Of a stretch of 64,000 nt of DNA, positions 48,570 to 62,290 are shown in pieces; position 1 is the first letter of the stretch, and each line of letters opens with the position of its first letter. The stretch spans positions 28,946,637 through 29,010,636 of the forward strand of contig OY735233.1 in NCBI GenBank assembly GCA_963457665.1, given 5' to 3'. The translations under genes and the position numbers were made by a program. Below the pieces are notes generated by a model, which was given only the letters and a program-made list of their open reading frames with translations, was not told the origin of the DNA and made no database searches. The DNA is from Thysanoteuthis rhombus. Taxonomy: Eukaryota > Mollusca > Cephalopoda > Oegopsida > Thysanoteuthidae.

Positions 48570-50130
48570 GTTTTCTAACCATTACAGGGTTACGTTGTGT
48601 CTTTTCGGGTGCCTTCATATGCTATGCTAGTAGTTCTTAGTCTCTGTGGCGTCTGGCTTTATGTTCTGTCTCCGTTCTTTCTCTGTTAAAATCTTGGTAA
48701 AACTTTCTCTCGTTATTTTGGAATGTACGATTTTGTGTGTATTGGGCAGTTCTTTGCCTGTATCTGTTCAGCCTTGCATCGTTGGCTATTCTCTTCTGAT
48801 GTATCTTTACCACTACAGCGAATATACCTTTTTATGTAATCTTGTATTTGTTCAATAGTCTTACTCGTGGTCTGGTGCATTTCTCAGTAGTACTTAATCT
48901 CTCTGGAGTTGTGAGATCTGCTTTTCTAATCTTCTTTCTCAGTTGGTTTTTTTCCTTCCTATTATCATTATTTGGGATTCTTTCTTGGGTTGTGAAACGT
49001 TGTGTTACCATTTTCGCTCAAGCGTGGATTAAGTTGTTGAGTTCTAAAAGGCTGTTCGTTTCGATATTTTGTCAGAGGCAGTTGACATGTTCGGTCGCTT
49101 CTCCGAGTTTCTTTCTGTCCTTGTCTCTAAAAGTGGGGAGTGTCGTTTTTTCTTCTCGCAAGATTTCTTTCAATGTTAGTATCTGTGTTTTCTCTTCTGT
49201 TTCGTCGTCTCTCTCTGGTGTGTACCTTTCTTCAGGGGTTTTGTTCGGGTTCCGTTCAGTTTTGTCATTTGTGTTGGTTGTGCTGGAAGGTCTTTCTTCG
49301 AATGTCTCACCTTCTTCCTTCTCTATATTATCGTGGATCTCTTGTAGTTCAGTCTCGGAGAGCCATTTGTTTTTCAGAGTTTGTTGTATTGGGTCAGCCG
49401 GGTGTTGGCTTGATACCTTTTTCCCTCCATATTTTGAACATTCCCTCCCTATAACATCGCACCAAAGGTTTGCCTTTGAAGTAGCAATACATAACTAGTC
49501 TGTTCTCCACTCTTGACCATCTTTTCCTCTTCTTCTTTATAGCAGCCGCTCGGTGGTGGCTGTGCCCTTCCTAGGTATCTTTAATGGAATATGAGTTTTG
49601 GCCAACAGTAGCTAGGTAACGATTGTGTCCCTTCTGAAGGTCATTAAGGGTACACGCGCCGGAGGTTGAGCCAGTAGTCACAGGAGGACGACTGGGTCCC
49701 TCCTTGTGGCCAACAAGGGAACACCTGCCGGTTATGACACACAAATCTTGGATCTGTGCCCCATTTTTTTGCAGTAAATTGATCTGGTTGTACTGCCATG
49801 ATTGTTTTTTTCTGTTTTTTAAGGTAGTACCAGACCTTGGTGGGTTGGTTAAGACTGGTGTGGTTCAGTAATAACCTCAGAGCCCCACCGGCTCTTAGCA
49901 CCCAGGGTATATCTTTACTAATAGGAGCCATATGGGTGTACGAAACATCTTTGTGGTTAAGTGTTTGTCATACACCACCTAATGAATACCTAAGGCACTA
50001 AGCTTGACCTCTAAAGCTGGTTACGTGCATGAAGTAAGGTCATACGTCTCCCTTAAATTTTGTAAGTTATGACTTAGTAAGAGTCCTTCGAAGCCAGGGC
50101 CATTCTACTTTCTAGTGGGGGACTAGCTAT

Positions 50131-50482
50131 TTTATTTTATTTCTTCAAATGTGTATTCTCAAGACTTTGGTCAATTCATACGCGAGAGGGTATTCACTCG
50201 AAAAATCATTAGTTTTGCATAAAAGAACTTAATTTCGACAGGAGGGGGAGAATTGTAAGTTTGATTGTAAATTTAATTCCACTTACTCTCGTAGAGCGCT
50301 TAAAATTAGAAATGGTGTTTTGAATTGGCAGTGGTCATTTCAATATCAAAGATTTCAAAATCAGTCAAAATTAGAAAGAAAACCATATCATTATTCGCAA
50401 TATTCTTATTTGGGGTGAAATAGCGAGAGATAGAGTGAGGGAGAGAGGAAATGCAAGGAAATTAGTGCGTGAGTGAGTGAGT

Positions 50483-50516
<34 letters not shown>

Positions 50517-53205
50517 GAAATTCAAATTATATAAAAAAAATGACCTCATTTTTTCAACACCTGTCCCCAATTAGAATTAAGCCACTGTATGGAGAGTTGG
50601 GTTGGATAAGTGGGCCACCGAGAGGGACTATTGCAACAAAATATAGCAACGATCGTGATTATTCATTTTTAAGCAATGTTTTATAATTTTAGATTCATGT
50701 ATGTATCTATCACCCCCTCGTCTACTTGAGTCTGCCATTCAAAAAAATATGAATGGTGTCTCGGAAAAGTCCTTTTCAAAATTGTCGGTCTTGGTTGTGG
50801 CTATATGTGGCTTTCAGTCAATCAAAACACATAAGATGAAATAATGAGAACTAGAGTTTTCTGATTTCTGGGTAATAGTCTCTGTCAGAACAACTCACAA
50901 TAATGGAACTAATAGAAAGGCTCACAAGGGACTTCAATGGGTGTGAGATGAAATGCTTTAAGAAGCTAAAAAAACATTGCTGAATTATAACGGTCAATCA
51001 CTGAAATCAGGCATCATTTGTAACGGATCAGAGAGTGAAATCGGTAGGAATGGTACTGTGTTTCCATGGCCATTCAGATAGTAGTGTATAAGCAATTATT
51101 ACTGTCTCCAATATTCTAATATGTGACTGTTACACACAGAAGATTAAAAAAGAGGCTGATTTAGTTCTAAGATTCCCACTTAATCACCTTTGCAGATCAC
51201 AACCCTTGCTGAGATTATCTGAAAACAGCAGACAGACACTTGATTTGGCTTCAAACCAAGTAGCATTAAGGTCATTGATTCTGAATTAGTATCATTATTT
51301 AGTCGAATTTTAGAAGATTGCAATGCTGCTGCTTTGAACTATAGCTGAGTGTTGTACTAAAGTCGGCGTGGAAAAAACCAAGAAGATGTAGATAGTGTCT
51401 GTGCAAGATACCCGGAAATTCAATACTACAGATTAAGGAAACAAAGATCCAGTCTTAACTCAAATATTACGACATGCATTGGATGGACAAAACGATGTTT
51501 GCTGTGCTCTAGAATCAATGGATGCTGGATGATTCATTGTTCGCTGATCATGGTTGCTATTCTATGGATCAAGAATATTTTTTTTTTAATTTAAAAAAAT
51601 ATGAAAAAAGGTTCAGTGTAATGGCTAGTAATTGATTAGAACTCAGAGAAATTAAACTGGCTTGTGTTGAATTCTGAAACGATCCCACCAAACCTGCAAT
51701 TTATTCCAGGATAACACAAGAAAAGCTACGAAGCAGACTCATGGTGTGATTCATTTTATGCGACACAGCTCTGTAACTAGGTGTTTATTCCAACTATTTC
51801 AGCTACTGGATCAAATTCCATCTCCCACAAATTTGAAAATAAAGATAAAAAAAACATATGAAGTATGGTTCCTAAAAAGGGGCTAACGATCCTTCAAAAT
51901 TTGATTTAAGGATTTTTAGGGGATCAAATTAGGCAAATTAGGTGAGTAGACAAAAATATTTTGGGAAGATGACAATTTACGATTGAAGTACCAACAAACT
52001 TTTTTTTCTGTACGTATATTACAAAATTTGAAAAAAAAAAGAAAAGATTCATGTAGGAAATGAAAGGTCAGTCAGTCTATTAAATTTCAAATGAAAAAAA
52101 AAACACTAATCAAAAAGTAAATACATGAAATTATTTGAAGTTAAAATATATTAGAAATGATTTACGCAGTTCAAACAGAAAATTCAAATTTACGTTACTA
52201 ATTTTATTTTAAGAGAAAAGTACGCGTATTTGTGCCACGAAGATGCTTTTGCAGACAAAGGATTTTGCCTCTATGTGGTTTGGTTGTTTGCACCACTTGT
52301 CAATGTCCCTGGAGATATTAAAGGAGGAGGGAAGATGTGCAGTCACCATGACAGTAGGGAGTTATGTACACCAGATTTGATTATGGACGTGGAGATTAAA
52401 CAGTAAAAACGAGAGATACAAGTATTCAGATGAACAAATAAAACGAATATTTAATACAAAAATATTTATGACGATACAGGCCTGAAATCGAAATACATAT
52501 GATTAAAACATAGGTAAGATAGTATAAAGAGAAGGGGAAAGAAGAAGGGAGAAAACTTCTAAGCGAAAGATGGGAGCTTTGTGCTGTGATAGTTATAGTC
52601 GTGTGTCGGAGCGGAGGTGCATGAACTGCTGCGAATCCGTAATGCTTGAAGCATACTAAGGATTAGTTATGGATACCGGGTACCAGTACGTATGCCTAAA
52701 TGCCAAATACTGGGTGATGTATTCGGGATCGTATGTGAACACCTTGGGGGCCATTCTCTGTGGAAAACACATGACAGACAGACTATTTGTAGCACAGAAA
52801 ACACAAGGGCTTTGATCCATGTGCACTTTCCCATATAAGAAGAGTTAGAAGACTCATCATCATGACTTATGTAGTAAAGGTGTCGCAATTTTAATCACTG
52901 GTGATCGAGGTGTACACGCATTTCGAGGTGATGAAAAGGATATAGTTGAGTAGCTGTGCGTATGTCAGATGCCTCGACCTCGGCGAACTGAAATGGGCAA
53001 CGTTTCGCACTGAAATCGGTCATGGTTGAAGAAAAACATCGTTCAGATCGGCCGGGGGGTCGGCGAAATGATATCGATTTTAGAGAGGAGGAAAGATGTA
53101 TGGAGAATAACCAGCAAGATTTTGTTTTTATCATAAGCTTTCTCTTTATGATAAAAAATCCTTTGGGACGTTCTCAAACCTTTCACTCCCACATTGTCAA
53201 ATAAC
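50131..53205. other. No recognisable gene
   Basis: Contains a GA-rich run at 50472-50520 and otherwise AT-rich sequence. Frames up to 79 codons (52667-53134) lack motifs. I see no splice-supported exon. Confidence 0.5.
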
Positions 53206-53207
53206 TG

Positions 53208-53210
<3 letters not shown>

Positions 53211-53278
<68 letters not shown>
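53211..53278. repeat. (TA)n microsatellite
   Basis: 34 TA units. Confidence 0.95.
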
Positions 53279-53280
<2 letters not shown>

Positions 53281-55340
53281 TTTACTTCTGAACACACCAA
53301 TAAAAGCAAGACGCTCATGACGTAAATCCGTCTCTTTTTTTTCGCTATTTGTTTGTTTGGGATATTCGGATGGAAAGCACAAAGTCAATGACAATGGAGT
53401 CTTCTGAACGTGTAGACATTAAACAATGGAAATATATAAGCGTATGTTCACGTTTACTTTAGATAATTATATCGGTGTGTGTGTGTGTGTGTGTGTTCCG
53501 AGCCCAGCCACTAAGAAAACAGGTCATGAAAACTAAATTGCAGTTTCCTTCAGCAAATGACCATCTCTGGAGAACTGATAAAATCATCCAAGCATATCGG
53601 GAAGAAATACGATAAAGGTATTTGGATAATATCTTAAAATAATTTTGTTCTCCATATGAAACCTATTGTTTCTCTTCAAAAATATGAGATTCCTTTTTAG
53701 AGCTTCGTTTCCAGCTGTCACCATCGACATCATTTGAAAACACAGGGGACTTTCATCCAAGGTTGCAACGGCACACATAAAATGCAAGCAATAATGTGCT
53801 GATGTATCTTCAGTTGGGAGGTGCGTCGTATTTTCACACGATATCACAGGAACGGGGTGAAAGCTTGGAAAGGAAGCTCTTCAACGAGAAGCAACTAGTT
53901 TCAAACGCAGAGTAAGGTCATTTCAAGAAATGCATATTTATTTGCCTTTCTCTCTCCTCAATATGCTTGGGTGATTTTATTACTTTTGTTTAAAATCTAT
54001 GTAGATTACAAATATTGCAAAATACCAAACCGAATTGAATGCAATGCTCTAATAATATTGTATGCCTATTTATAAATGCATATCCACTGAGAAAATTTGA
54101 ACTGTGAATCGTCTTTGAGACTGAAAACGTATGAACTCATTTATTCGTGGGAACTCGCGGTTGCCTTATTGCAATTTTGGGAGATAACATGCAGCAATTC
54201 ATTCATTTTGATCATTGAAAATCAAACAAAAATTGCTGAGTTATCCATTTACTATTTGTGTAACATATGAAGAAGACTTACCATATTGGTATTTTTGAAC
54301 CTGTAGAGTAGTAACTAATCAATAAGATAAATTATTTCAATTGGTAGATATTTTTATCATTCTGCTACAGAGAACAATCATGTCAATTACAATGAATCCT
54401 TCCAAAACTCAGAGGAAAAAATTATGGAACGAATGAATACTAGAGATCAAAAATCTTTTGTATTTGGTTACAAAAATGTCCGCCAATTATCAGAAGGTAA
54501 GAAAGGAAATTAAGAAATAGTGCAAGTAACCGAGTATTTATCGAAGCAAGACTGCGAATATGACTGAATCTGCCAACCGGGGGCGGAGATCCACTTAATG
54601 TCTATTATTGATGATAAACAACTTTGACACAAAGCCCCCATCTGCTCCGGCGCAGTTGTGAGGGAACATTGAAAATTGCGAGATAAGATAAGTTGTCATT
54701 TTTCGATTTAGTGTTGTAAACATTTATTAAGCGTCATTTTTTTCAATCACAACTTAAATATGATCATCAATCTACGACGGTGACTAAAGGTGCAGATAGG
54801 AAGTGACAATTTCGGTCTCTGTGTAAATAATATTTTTCCAATAAAATACAATAAAATAAAGAGGATACTTTTCAATATGTTGTCTATTTTGAAGTTTTCT
54901 ACAGGCAACGCCGGGTATCTCTAATAGTACATATATATATGTGTGCGTGTCTATGTGTGTGTGTGTGCGTGCATGTGTGTGTAATGATTAATCTACTAAA
55001 ACCTCCGTACTAATAGATTTCATACTTTCCAAAGTTATTGTAGCATTCAAAATATTGAAATTGGTTTCAACCCAATGAAAATGTGCAATAATTATTTTAC
55101 TGAATAGTTTTATAACCGTTTCTAATCTAATTTAATACCAGAGCAATAAAAACGCATTTATCGTGTAATTTATTTTTTTATACTGTATAATCAACGCAAT
55201 GATGTACATTTTTTTTCTAATCATCAAAAAATATGATTGTTTATTTGAAATTATCAAACAGGATAGAATACACCAATCTCTCTTTGCTTAAATCTTCATG
55301 TAAACAATTGTAATTTAGGAAAACTTTGTTGAAATTTGTA
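53279..55340. other. No recognisable gene
   Basis: AT-rich, with short (TG)n runs at 53474-53495 and 54940-54981. Nothing coding recognised. Confidence 0.5.
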
Positions 55341-55342
55341 TA

Positions 55343-55345
<3 letters not shown>

Positions 55346-55410
<65 letters not shown>

Positions 55411-55428
55411 GTATGTATGCATGTGTGT
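55346..55428. repeat. (TA)n(TATG)n microsatellite
   Basis: About 26 TA units, then TATG units. Confidence 0.93.
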
Positions 55429-55839
55429 GTAACTTGAACTTCGGCTGCGCTCAAACATGTGTTTACGTTCCAAAGTCTTTATGTATACATTTAAAGAAGA
55501 CCCACGCATATTTTAAGGTTGAATGAAGATAACTAATAGCTGAAACGAAAAAAAAATGGTATGCCGGCAAAAGACCCGTATGTTTGAGGTCACTTATGCT
55601 TGCATTAAACAATTGTTCAATATTTTGTCTCCGAAACATTACAGATCATGTAGAATACTTGATAGGACCCCTTATGCATTGGCTAATATACATAACTAAC
55701 GATCTCCTGTCATAAAGAAAACTTCATTCGTCGCCTAATGACGCCATGAAGCATCTGCCATTGACAACCAGCAACTATAGACAGTGTATAAATACAGGAG
55801 ACTCCCGCGAATCGACGGTAAAAGAGATTCTCACGCAGG

Positions 55840-55909
55840 CACACACGCAGGCACACACACACACACACGCACACACACACACGCACACACACACACACAA
55901 ACACACACA
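55840..55909. repeat. (CA)n microsatellite, interrupted by GCA and CG
   Basis: Imperfect CA run with periodic 'cgcacac' and 'gcaggcac' interruptions. Confidence 0.9.
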
Positions 55910-55919
55910 AGGCATCCAT

Positions 55920-58900
55920 TTGTAGCGTTATTACTCTGCATAATACGAGTGTGTAAAAAATTAAAAAGGGGAAACTTCTTGTATACCAGTAGGTACTTCT
56001 ATTATTTTCTCCGGTTCTTCAACATTACAGAAAAGATTTTGATAGACTTGTATATTTACCAAACCTTTTTTATTTCTCATAAAGACATAAGTATCATTTT
56101 TGTATTGTATTTTTGTCCTGCTCTGAAATTCGCTTGGACTTTTTTCCCTTCTCTTTTTCTTCTATTTTCCATTTCCTTGTCTTCATTTTCATCATCTTTT
56201 TGATGACCTTTTGAAAAAAATCTGTCCACCCTCTTCTATCACAATATTTCCAGTGTTCTGTAATGATTCCTTTTCCATAACTTGTTGGTTCTTTTACTTA
56301 TCATTCTAATTACATTTTTTTAGAATTCATCATCATTTTGCTTTTCTTGTACAATTTTTTCGTTTTCATTATTGATCACTTCTGTGATAATTAATACATG
56401 TCAATTTTTTCTCTTCATCAATATTCCAATGGCCAAAAATGATAGTCTATTACCCCTCTTATTATTATTCTTTTCTCCTTCTATGGCCATGGTTGTGACC
56501 TGTTTCAATCAGATATTATCAATTTTATCGTTTTTGGTATTTTCATCATGATTGTTGGTTGAATGATTTGGGAAGAATAATTTAATCTACCGCTCAAATT
56601 GTATTTTTCTAACTTATCTCCGTTATTATGCATAATAATTATAATATACTTTTTCATAATTTTGTTAGCAGTGATTTTTGCTATATTCCTCTTTGTGGCT
56701 TTTTTTTCAATTCTTTTCCAAATTATTTTTATAAGAATGTAAGTGTAGCAGTAGGAATTGCAGAGTCTGTAAAACATCCTTAGTGCATTTTCGAGATTTA
56801 ATGCATTTTAAAAATCTGGGAATGAATGATTTACAGTTTTTGAGGGGAGCTTATCCATTTACAAATTTATAAATGTTTAATGCATAAATCCAAAGATGAT
56901 ACATAGATTTTCAACGATAACGCGAAACATACTATTTCTTGTAAAAAAATTGCTTCTTATGGTATTTTTATTCTTTGTTTGTTCACTTAACTTTCACATT
57001 CTGCAATGTCCTGGCTATGGAAAAAACAACATAAATCAGGATATATCTAATGACTTTTGGTGATAATGTTCCAGCAATGTCGAAAAATGTCTCTGCGTGT
57101 TGTTTATTATTATTAAATGACTTTTCATCTGCAATAAAAACAGCTATTGATCCATGGGTTTCAATGTAACTTCTTACAACAAAATCAATACGTTTCAGTG
57201 GATTATATGAATAGTTAGGCAAACAGAACAACTTTAGCTTTACTTAGCATGAATTTGGCCTTGAAACAATGTTGACATCAACAAATATCTACCTCCCATG
57301 AATTTTTACCAGTTCCCTCTATGATCGTAATGATTATTAATATCTTTATGAGGTTTTGCTGTTTTACATGGTTTCTTTTTACACTGCAGTCTCCTCTTTC
57401 TGAACTTCAAAACCCTGCTTACTTCTCCAGATGTGCATATTTTCAGATGCTGTAAAGTTTTGTTCCTGTTTTTGTCCACTCAATGATTGAGCTGGATCTC
57501 GTAATAAAAGGTGGATTCAAAACTCAGTGCCTGAAAGGATGCATAGAAAAGGTGTCATGACATCCATTGCACTCATTTAAGAACAACATTACTAAACATG
57601 AATCAATTGAATACATTTTATTCATTTGATCTCCCTTCGACGGATTATGATTTTCAACGATGAAGACCACTTTTTTACAGGCAATAGTTTACCCGATCAG
57701 GATCATATCGAATAAACCTTCGATTAAGTAGACGTGCAGTTGGACTGGCGTTTGTAAGTGGCCAGAATCAACTGCATACCCATGTCGTTTACTAAATACT
57801 TTCTGACAGATTCCTCCTCCCTGTAGCATTCGATACGACTGCCTTCCCGATTGCATTGCATGTTAAAAAAACCCCTCATATTCAAACTCTACCATATTTG
57901 TTTGAAAGTATAACAAAAAGTTTGTTTTTATGGCTCGCTGAATTTTCTCTTTCAAAATATTAAATGCATTCGCAAATAACATTTAGACAGCAGCCTCTTG
58001 AAGAGTCATTATGTATCAATAATAATACACCACGTTAAGTTAGGAATTCATTTGCTGTTGCCAATATTTACGAGAAAACACTTATTTATGATTTTTATCA
58101 TTGGGGGGGATCCTGTATTTCGTGTTGCCTTAATTTGTTGGGTATATTTGCACAATCATTCTAATTCTGCGATTTGGGTATGCATATACTTGTACGTCAT
58201 TTTCATAGAGGAAAGTATTGGCATTTCAATATCCAAACTCGCTCAATTTGCTTGGATGAATTTATCAGGTCCATGGATTTTGGAGTGCGCCAACAGTTTA
58301 AGACTATTGGGCGAAGTACTTCCAGTTTTTCCAATATCTTTTTCAAAACAACAGATTTTAGCCTTGAGCAGTGTTTTTTCCAAATCGTTCACCGCTGAAG
58401 TTTTTATAATTCTTATTTAAGTTTGTTGTTACTTTTTAGAAACACCTATTGCAGTAAAGTTTCAGATATGTAATTAATTAAAAAAAAGTTATGTATCAAT
58501 TGGTTAAGGCTGGGAGACCGAGGGTACGATCCGATTAAGAAGATGCTTGTGAATGCAATAATCATGTAAGCATACTTCTAAGTTCATCTAATTTGTTTCA
58601 ACCCAAGGTTCAAATACACCAGTTCATTCTACTTCAGTCTGTTCAAGTTTGATGTTATCCCTATATCGCCAAAATCTATGAGTTTGCAAAAGGCTCTTGC
58701 TAATCGACTATACATTTGGTACAGTAGCATAGTATTTACAGTTAAAATCTAATAATCTTTCAATCTTTATTTTCATAACACATTTAGTCACGCCTGTCTT
58801 TAAAAGGATGATGATATCAAATACTGACTAATCAAGTTTTTTTTGTATATAGTTTGCACTTTATTCGTTCACGTAAAATAAGTGGATGACTAAAATGAAA

Positions 58901-59150
58901 CAGGTTCCACACGAGATCTGAAAAAAGAATCCATGAGAGATTTGGCACAGGAATACCTATTTACATTGATCATACAAATATCAATCATGGCTACCGCCAG
59001 CAAATTTACCTTCAGAAACAGGATTCGTAGACAAAGTCCTTTCGAATGAAAAATTGTTTGCAAGAACAAAATAATAGGAATTTTGCTATGATATGTATGT
59101 GTGTGTATATATGATATGTATACATAATATATATATGATATAAATAAAAT
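55920..59150. other. No recognisable gene
   Basis: AT-rich. Frames up to 140 codons (57998-58420, +) have no recognised signature and lack a clear promoter or splice context. I cannot support a gene. Confidence 0.45.
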
Positions 59151-59157
59151 GTATACA

Positions 59158-59190
<33 letters not shown>

Positions 59191-59231
59191 TGATACGTAT
59201 ATGAAATATATATAATATATATATAATGTAT

Positions 59232-59263
59232 ATCATCATCATCATCACCACCACCACCACCAA

Positions 59264-59331
<68 letters not shown>

Positions 59332-60028
59332 GCCTTTGATCATCCGTGGTTGGACATAGACCTTCCCGAGGATTTGCCACATCCCTCTATCGTGTGTTTT
59401 GCAGAGCCAGTACTTTCTGAATTTGTCTAGTTCGGCTCTCCATCTTGTATTCTGTCGGCCCTGGTTTTGCATGCAATACCTGGAGGTCCATGTTGTGAGT
59501 CGTAATGTCCATCGGTTGTCTGCCATTCTTATAACATGGCCGTCCTATTGGCATTCGAGTTTTCTAGTAGATTCTATGATGTCTTGGACTCCAGTTTTAT
59601 CCCTGCTATACTGTGCTGTCTTGTGAACTCTCCATGTGAGGTTGAGCTAGTCTAGATTTCGGGAGATCATCTTGAGGCAGGCTGTGAAGAGTTTGGGTGA
59701 GCTGGTATCAGCTTGTCTCACTCATTTTTGAAGCTGGAAGGGTTTCAAGGAGGTGCAGTGACTGTATATATGACGCAGTACTCTGACGTGTACAGTGTCT
59801 ACATATTGTAGAATGATAGCCTTTATGACCATGGAAATTTCCACAACGTCGAAAGCCTTCTTGAAGACGATAAATACTACAACAAGTGGCATTTTGTATT
59901 CTGTTGCCTTCTCTTTCAGCTGATTTATTGAATGAAGATGGTCCATGGTCAAGTAGCTTTTTCTAAATCCAGCTTGTTCCCATGGTTAGTTTTCATCTAC
60001 TGTTTTAGTGATCCGGTTAGTGATCCGT
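59232..60028 (-). mobile_element. RTE-type LINE, internally deleted, with (TGA)n tail
   Basis: The tail is (TGA)n with a GGT-rich patch (+ strand 59232-59331). The minus strand C-terminus reads MADNRWTLRLTTWTSRYCMQ and GRQNTRWRAELDKFRKYWL before the stop at the tail. Upstream, about 59640-59660 marks an internal deletion that joins this part to an RT block reading SYSTMDHLHSINQLKEKATE (59952-59890) and VVVFIVFKKAFDVVE. There motif A has Val in place of the catalytic Asp. The 5' end at about 60028 abuts a Tx1-like LINE. Confidence 0.8.
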
Positions 60029-60329
60029 CAGAATGCACGTTTCTCAAGGCTGGGTAAGCCTTCTCGGTGTCTTTCTTCCAGAATTTGTTGTTTTTCTCTT
60101 CTTGTGTACACATCCATCCAGGAAAAGTCAACTGCAAGGTATGTTGCTGAACCTGGATGTTCAGCATCCCTAAGCCGCCCTTCAGAGGTAGGAGTTGACA
60201 GATCTCACGACGCACCATAGGCATCCTGTGACCCCAGAGGAGTCTGAACAGGGCATGCTCCAACTTGGTCGGTGCACGGCAATGGAAACATTGAAAGCCG
60301 ATTAAGGATGAGGGGGGGTAGATGTGCAC
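60029..60329 (-). pseudogene. Tx1-like ORF2 C-terminal region
   Basis: Reads FRLLWGHRMPMVRREICQLL and PLKGGLGMLNIQVQQHTL, matching the 'rFvWg....vrRev..lp..eGGLgvpd' region after the RT in Tx1-type ORF2. The frame ends in the adjacent RTE sequence. Confidence 0.7.
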
Positions 60330-60441
60330 ACATCGGCTCTACCTTTTCAAGGGAGTTTCTTTCGAGTCCAAAGGTTAACTGCTTTCTCTACCTACTCTAG
60401 TGTCTCCAACCAATTTTCTCCAGCAGGAGATCGGTACTGAA

Positions 60442-61085
60442 TCAGTATCTTGTATGGCCCGTCGGTCCAGTCGAAAGGACCAGGGAGAAGGTAACTCCAC
60501 CACAAGTCCTGCAATAAGACTTGTCACACTTACTTTTGGCCCCTGTCACCATATCATACCTTTGGATTTCTCTTTTGACTTCTCTAATCCGCACAATGCT
60601 CGTTACAAACAAGGTTACAACGTCAACATAGGCGGTGTACTTGACCGAGGTGTTACAGCCAGGCAACGTTATTCTGCATAGGACCGGATTCACCTTTACC
60701 TTGTGCAGGAATGGTTCAAGCAAAAGAATGTACAGCATCGACGAAAGTGGACAACGCAACGAACCAATCCGGACAATTGGAAGGGTTTCGACATAACTCC
60801 ATTCACTTCCACCATCGAGCTGGGAGACGCATACAAGAGGCGAATCCAGGAGCAAAAGTCCTGGCCGAAGCCAGTCGTGGACAAGATGGATTCGAGAAAA
60901 CGGTGGTCAACCCTATCGAAGGTTTCAGACTGATCTAATTTGATCCGTGCAGCTTCATTGCCGACTTTCTCGATGATCGTGCGCACCGTGCGCTGGTTAT
61001 CTCGGACCGTCCTCCCCTTTACAGAACAAGTCTGTTCAAGGCCTATAAGACAGTCTGACAAGACGTTGGCCAAAATCTTCAACAC
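60442..61085 (-). pseudogene. Tx1-like ORF2 reverse transcriptase
   Basis: Two overlapping frames (61085-60696 and 60855-60442). The first reads LKILANVLSDCLIGLEQTC, AARIKLDQSETFDRVDHRFL (motif A, LDQSkAFDRVDH with Lys changed to Glu) and WIRLLYASPSSMVEVNG. After a frameshift the second reads RCPLSSMLYILLLEPFL (motif B/C linker) and YTAYVDVVTLFVTS, where the family catalytic box YADD is YVDV. Loss of the second Asp and the frameshift make it inactive. Confidence 0.78.
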
Positions 61086-61710
61086 TGAAGTTATCTATCT
61101 CTTCCCCTCCATTTTTTCCGCGCGTAGAAATTTCACAATCCTCCTGGTAAAGCAACGTTGGATATTCCCCTACCTTAACCAGTGGTTGAAGATCAATTCC
61201 CACAAATTAATAAAAATTGGCAACAGTATCTATTACATTTCGCTGGGTGAGGAAAGTCAGTTGTATAGATGTCAAACTGAACAGATCTCAGATCAGACTC
61301 TCTGGTAAAGATCTCCTAGAAGTTTGCTCGAAATACCTCGCAAATACCTTCGTGTGTAGTTTCAAGTCGTCCGTTCGATGACGTGACACTGGCGATATGC
61401 CGGCTTGACGCATTCGGAAATTCTTCTGCTCTCATTTCAACAGCCATGTTCGTTGCCTCGGGGGACATTCTTTTCAATCTAGTACGAACTACCTGAGATT
61501 GTTCCTTTAGCTATTTTGACTTTGTTAGAGTGTCTTCTATCAACTACCCGCTCTATTTGGGATTCGAACGTCTTTTATGCTGCTGATCTCTCTTGGTTGA
61601 ATATTCGTCAGTAAAAGACCAAATCTTGTTGTTGAAGTGCCCTAAGAATTTGTTCCCAAAGATCACACGTGTTGATTCCTGCTGAATTATTAACTGGTCT
61701 TGAAAATCCC

Positions 61711-62290
61711 TCACATCCAATAGGGAGATGTTGAACTTCCAGTAACCAGATTTAATGAGTTTGATGTACCTAAATTTATTCGGACCCTAACTAATCTATA
61801 ATTCAAATAAACTACGCAGAGAAAATTTGGATATTTTAACAGCCTGACGTCGACACTCTTAACTAGAACCCAATCGATGTAACTGGAATGTTGTACCGTA
61901 CTCGGGTCGCCACTATTTGTCCAAGTCCATACTACTTTATTGGGGTGTTCATTTCGGAATATATCGACAAGGTCTAGCCTGTCGACCAACTTTCGAAATC
62001 ACACCCGTGTTGTTAGTCCCTCTATTTACCCCTCTGTCTATATCAAGATCAAGGACGGCATTCAAATCACCTGTTAAAACTACCTGCCTTTATGAAATCA
62101 CGAACAGATCGATCTGCCGGAAGGAATCGACTCGCTTAGCCTGGTGGTGGGGTGCATAAACCCCAATCAGACAGAAAACATCGTCTTTTATGATAAGATC
62201 AACGGCACACAATCTGCCTGCCAGGTCGGCATATGCAAGAGAACACGTCACGTTTAAGGCATGTCTTATTAGCCGAGAGACACCCCTCAA
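61711..62290 (-). pseudogene. Tx1-like ORF2 APE-type endonuclease
   Basis: The 5' part reads GVSRLIRHALNVTCSLAYAD and LIGVYAPHHQAKRVDSFRQI (APE 'iGVYAP'). It stops at a TAA near 62094, continues as VVLTGDLNAVLDLDIDRG (APE 'GDFNa'), shifts frame near 61990, and resumes as VDRLDLVDIFRNEHPN, VVWTWTNSGDP and YIDWVLVKSVDV. In order, with one stop and one frameshift. Confidence 0.75.

Larger units (their letters stand above)
46322..50130 (-). mobile_element. RLE-type LINE (R2/R4/NeSL group), near full length but dead
   Basis: Minus-strand element with a (TAA)n-like tail (+ strand tattattatt, 46322-46340), a 3' UTR containing two diverged copies of a roughly 110-bp segment (46345-46540), and an ORF2 in pieces. 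The pieces are an N-terminal part (about 49500-48600), RT (48569-47690), a Cys-rich motif and a restriction-like endonuclease (47381-46632). The 5' region runs to about 50130 and includes a 95-codon open frame at 49931-49644. The RLE domain after the RT places it with R2/R4/NeSL-type elements; the exact clade is not determined. Confidence 0.75.

Noticed and set aside
48842..49498. 218-codon + strand frame
   Set aside because: It is antisense to the N-terminal part of the minus-strand LINE ORF2; low-complexity Ser/Leu/Phe content and no motif.
57998..58420. 140-codon + frame
   Set aside because: No recognisable family, no promoter or splice support, and an alternative frame of 74 codons overlaps it. 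Length is not decisive in this AT-rich DNA.
58490..58560. Possible tRNA-like segment ('ttggttaaggctgggagaccgagggtacgatccg')
   Set aside because: A- and B-box spacing and stems do not fit, and it shows no similarity to the SINE family at 8763 and 13035.
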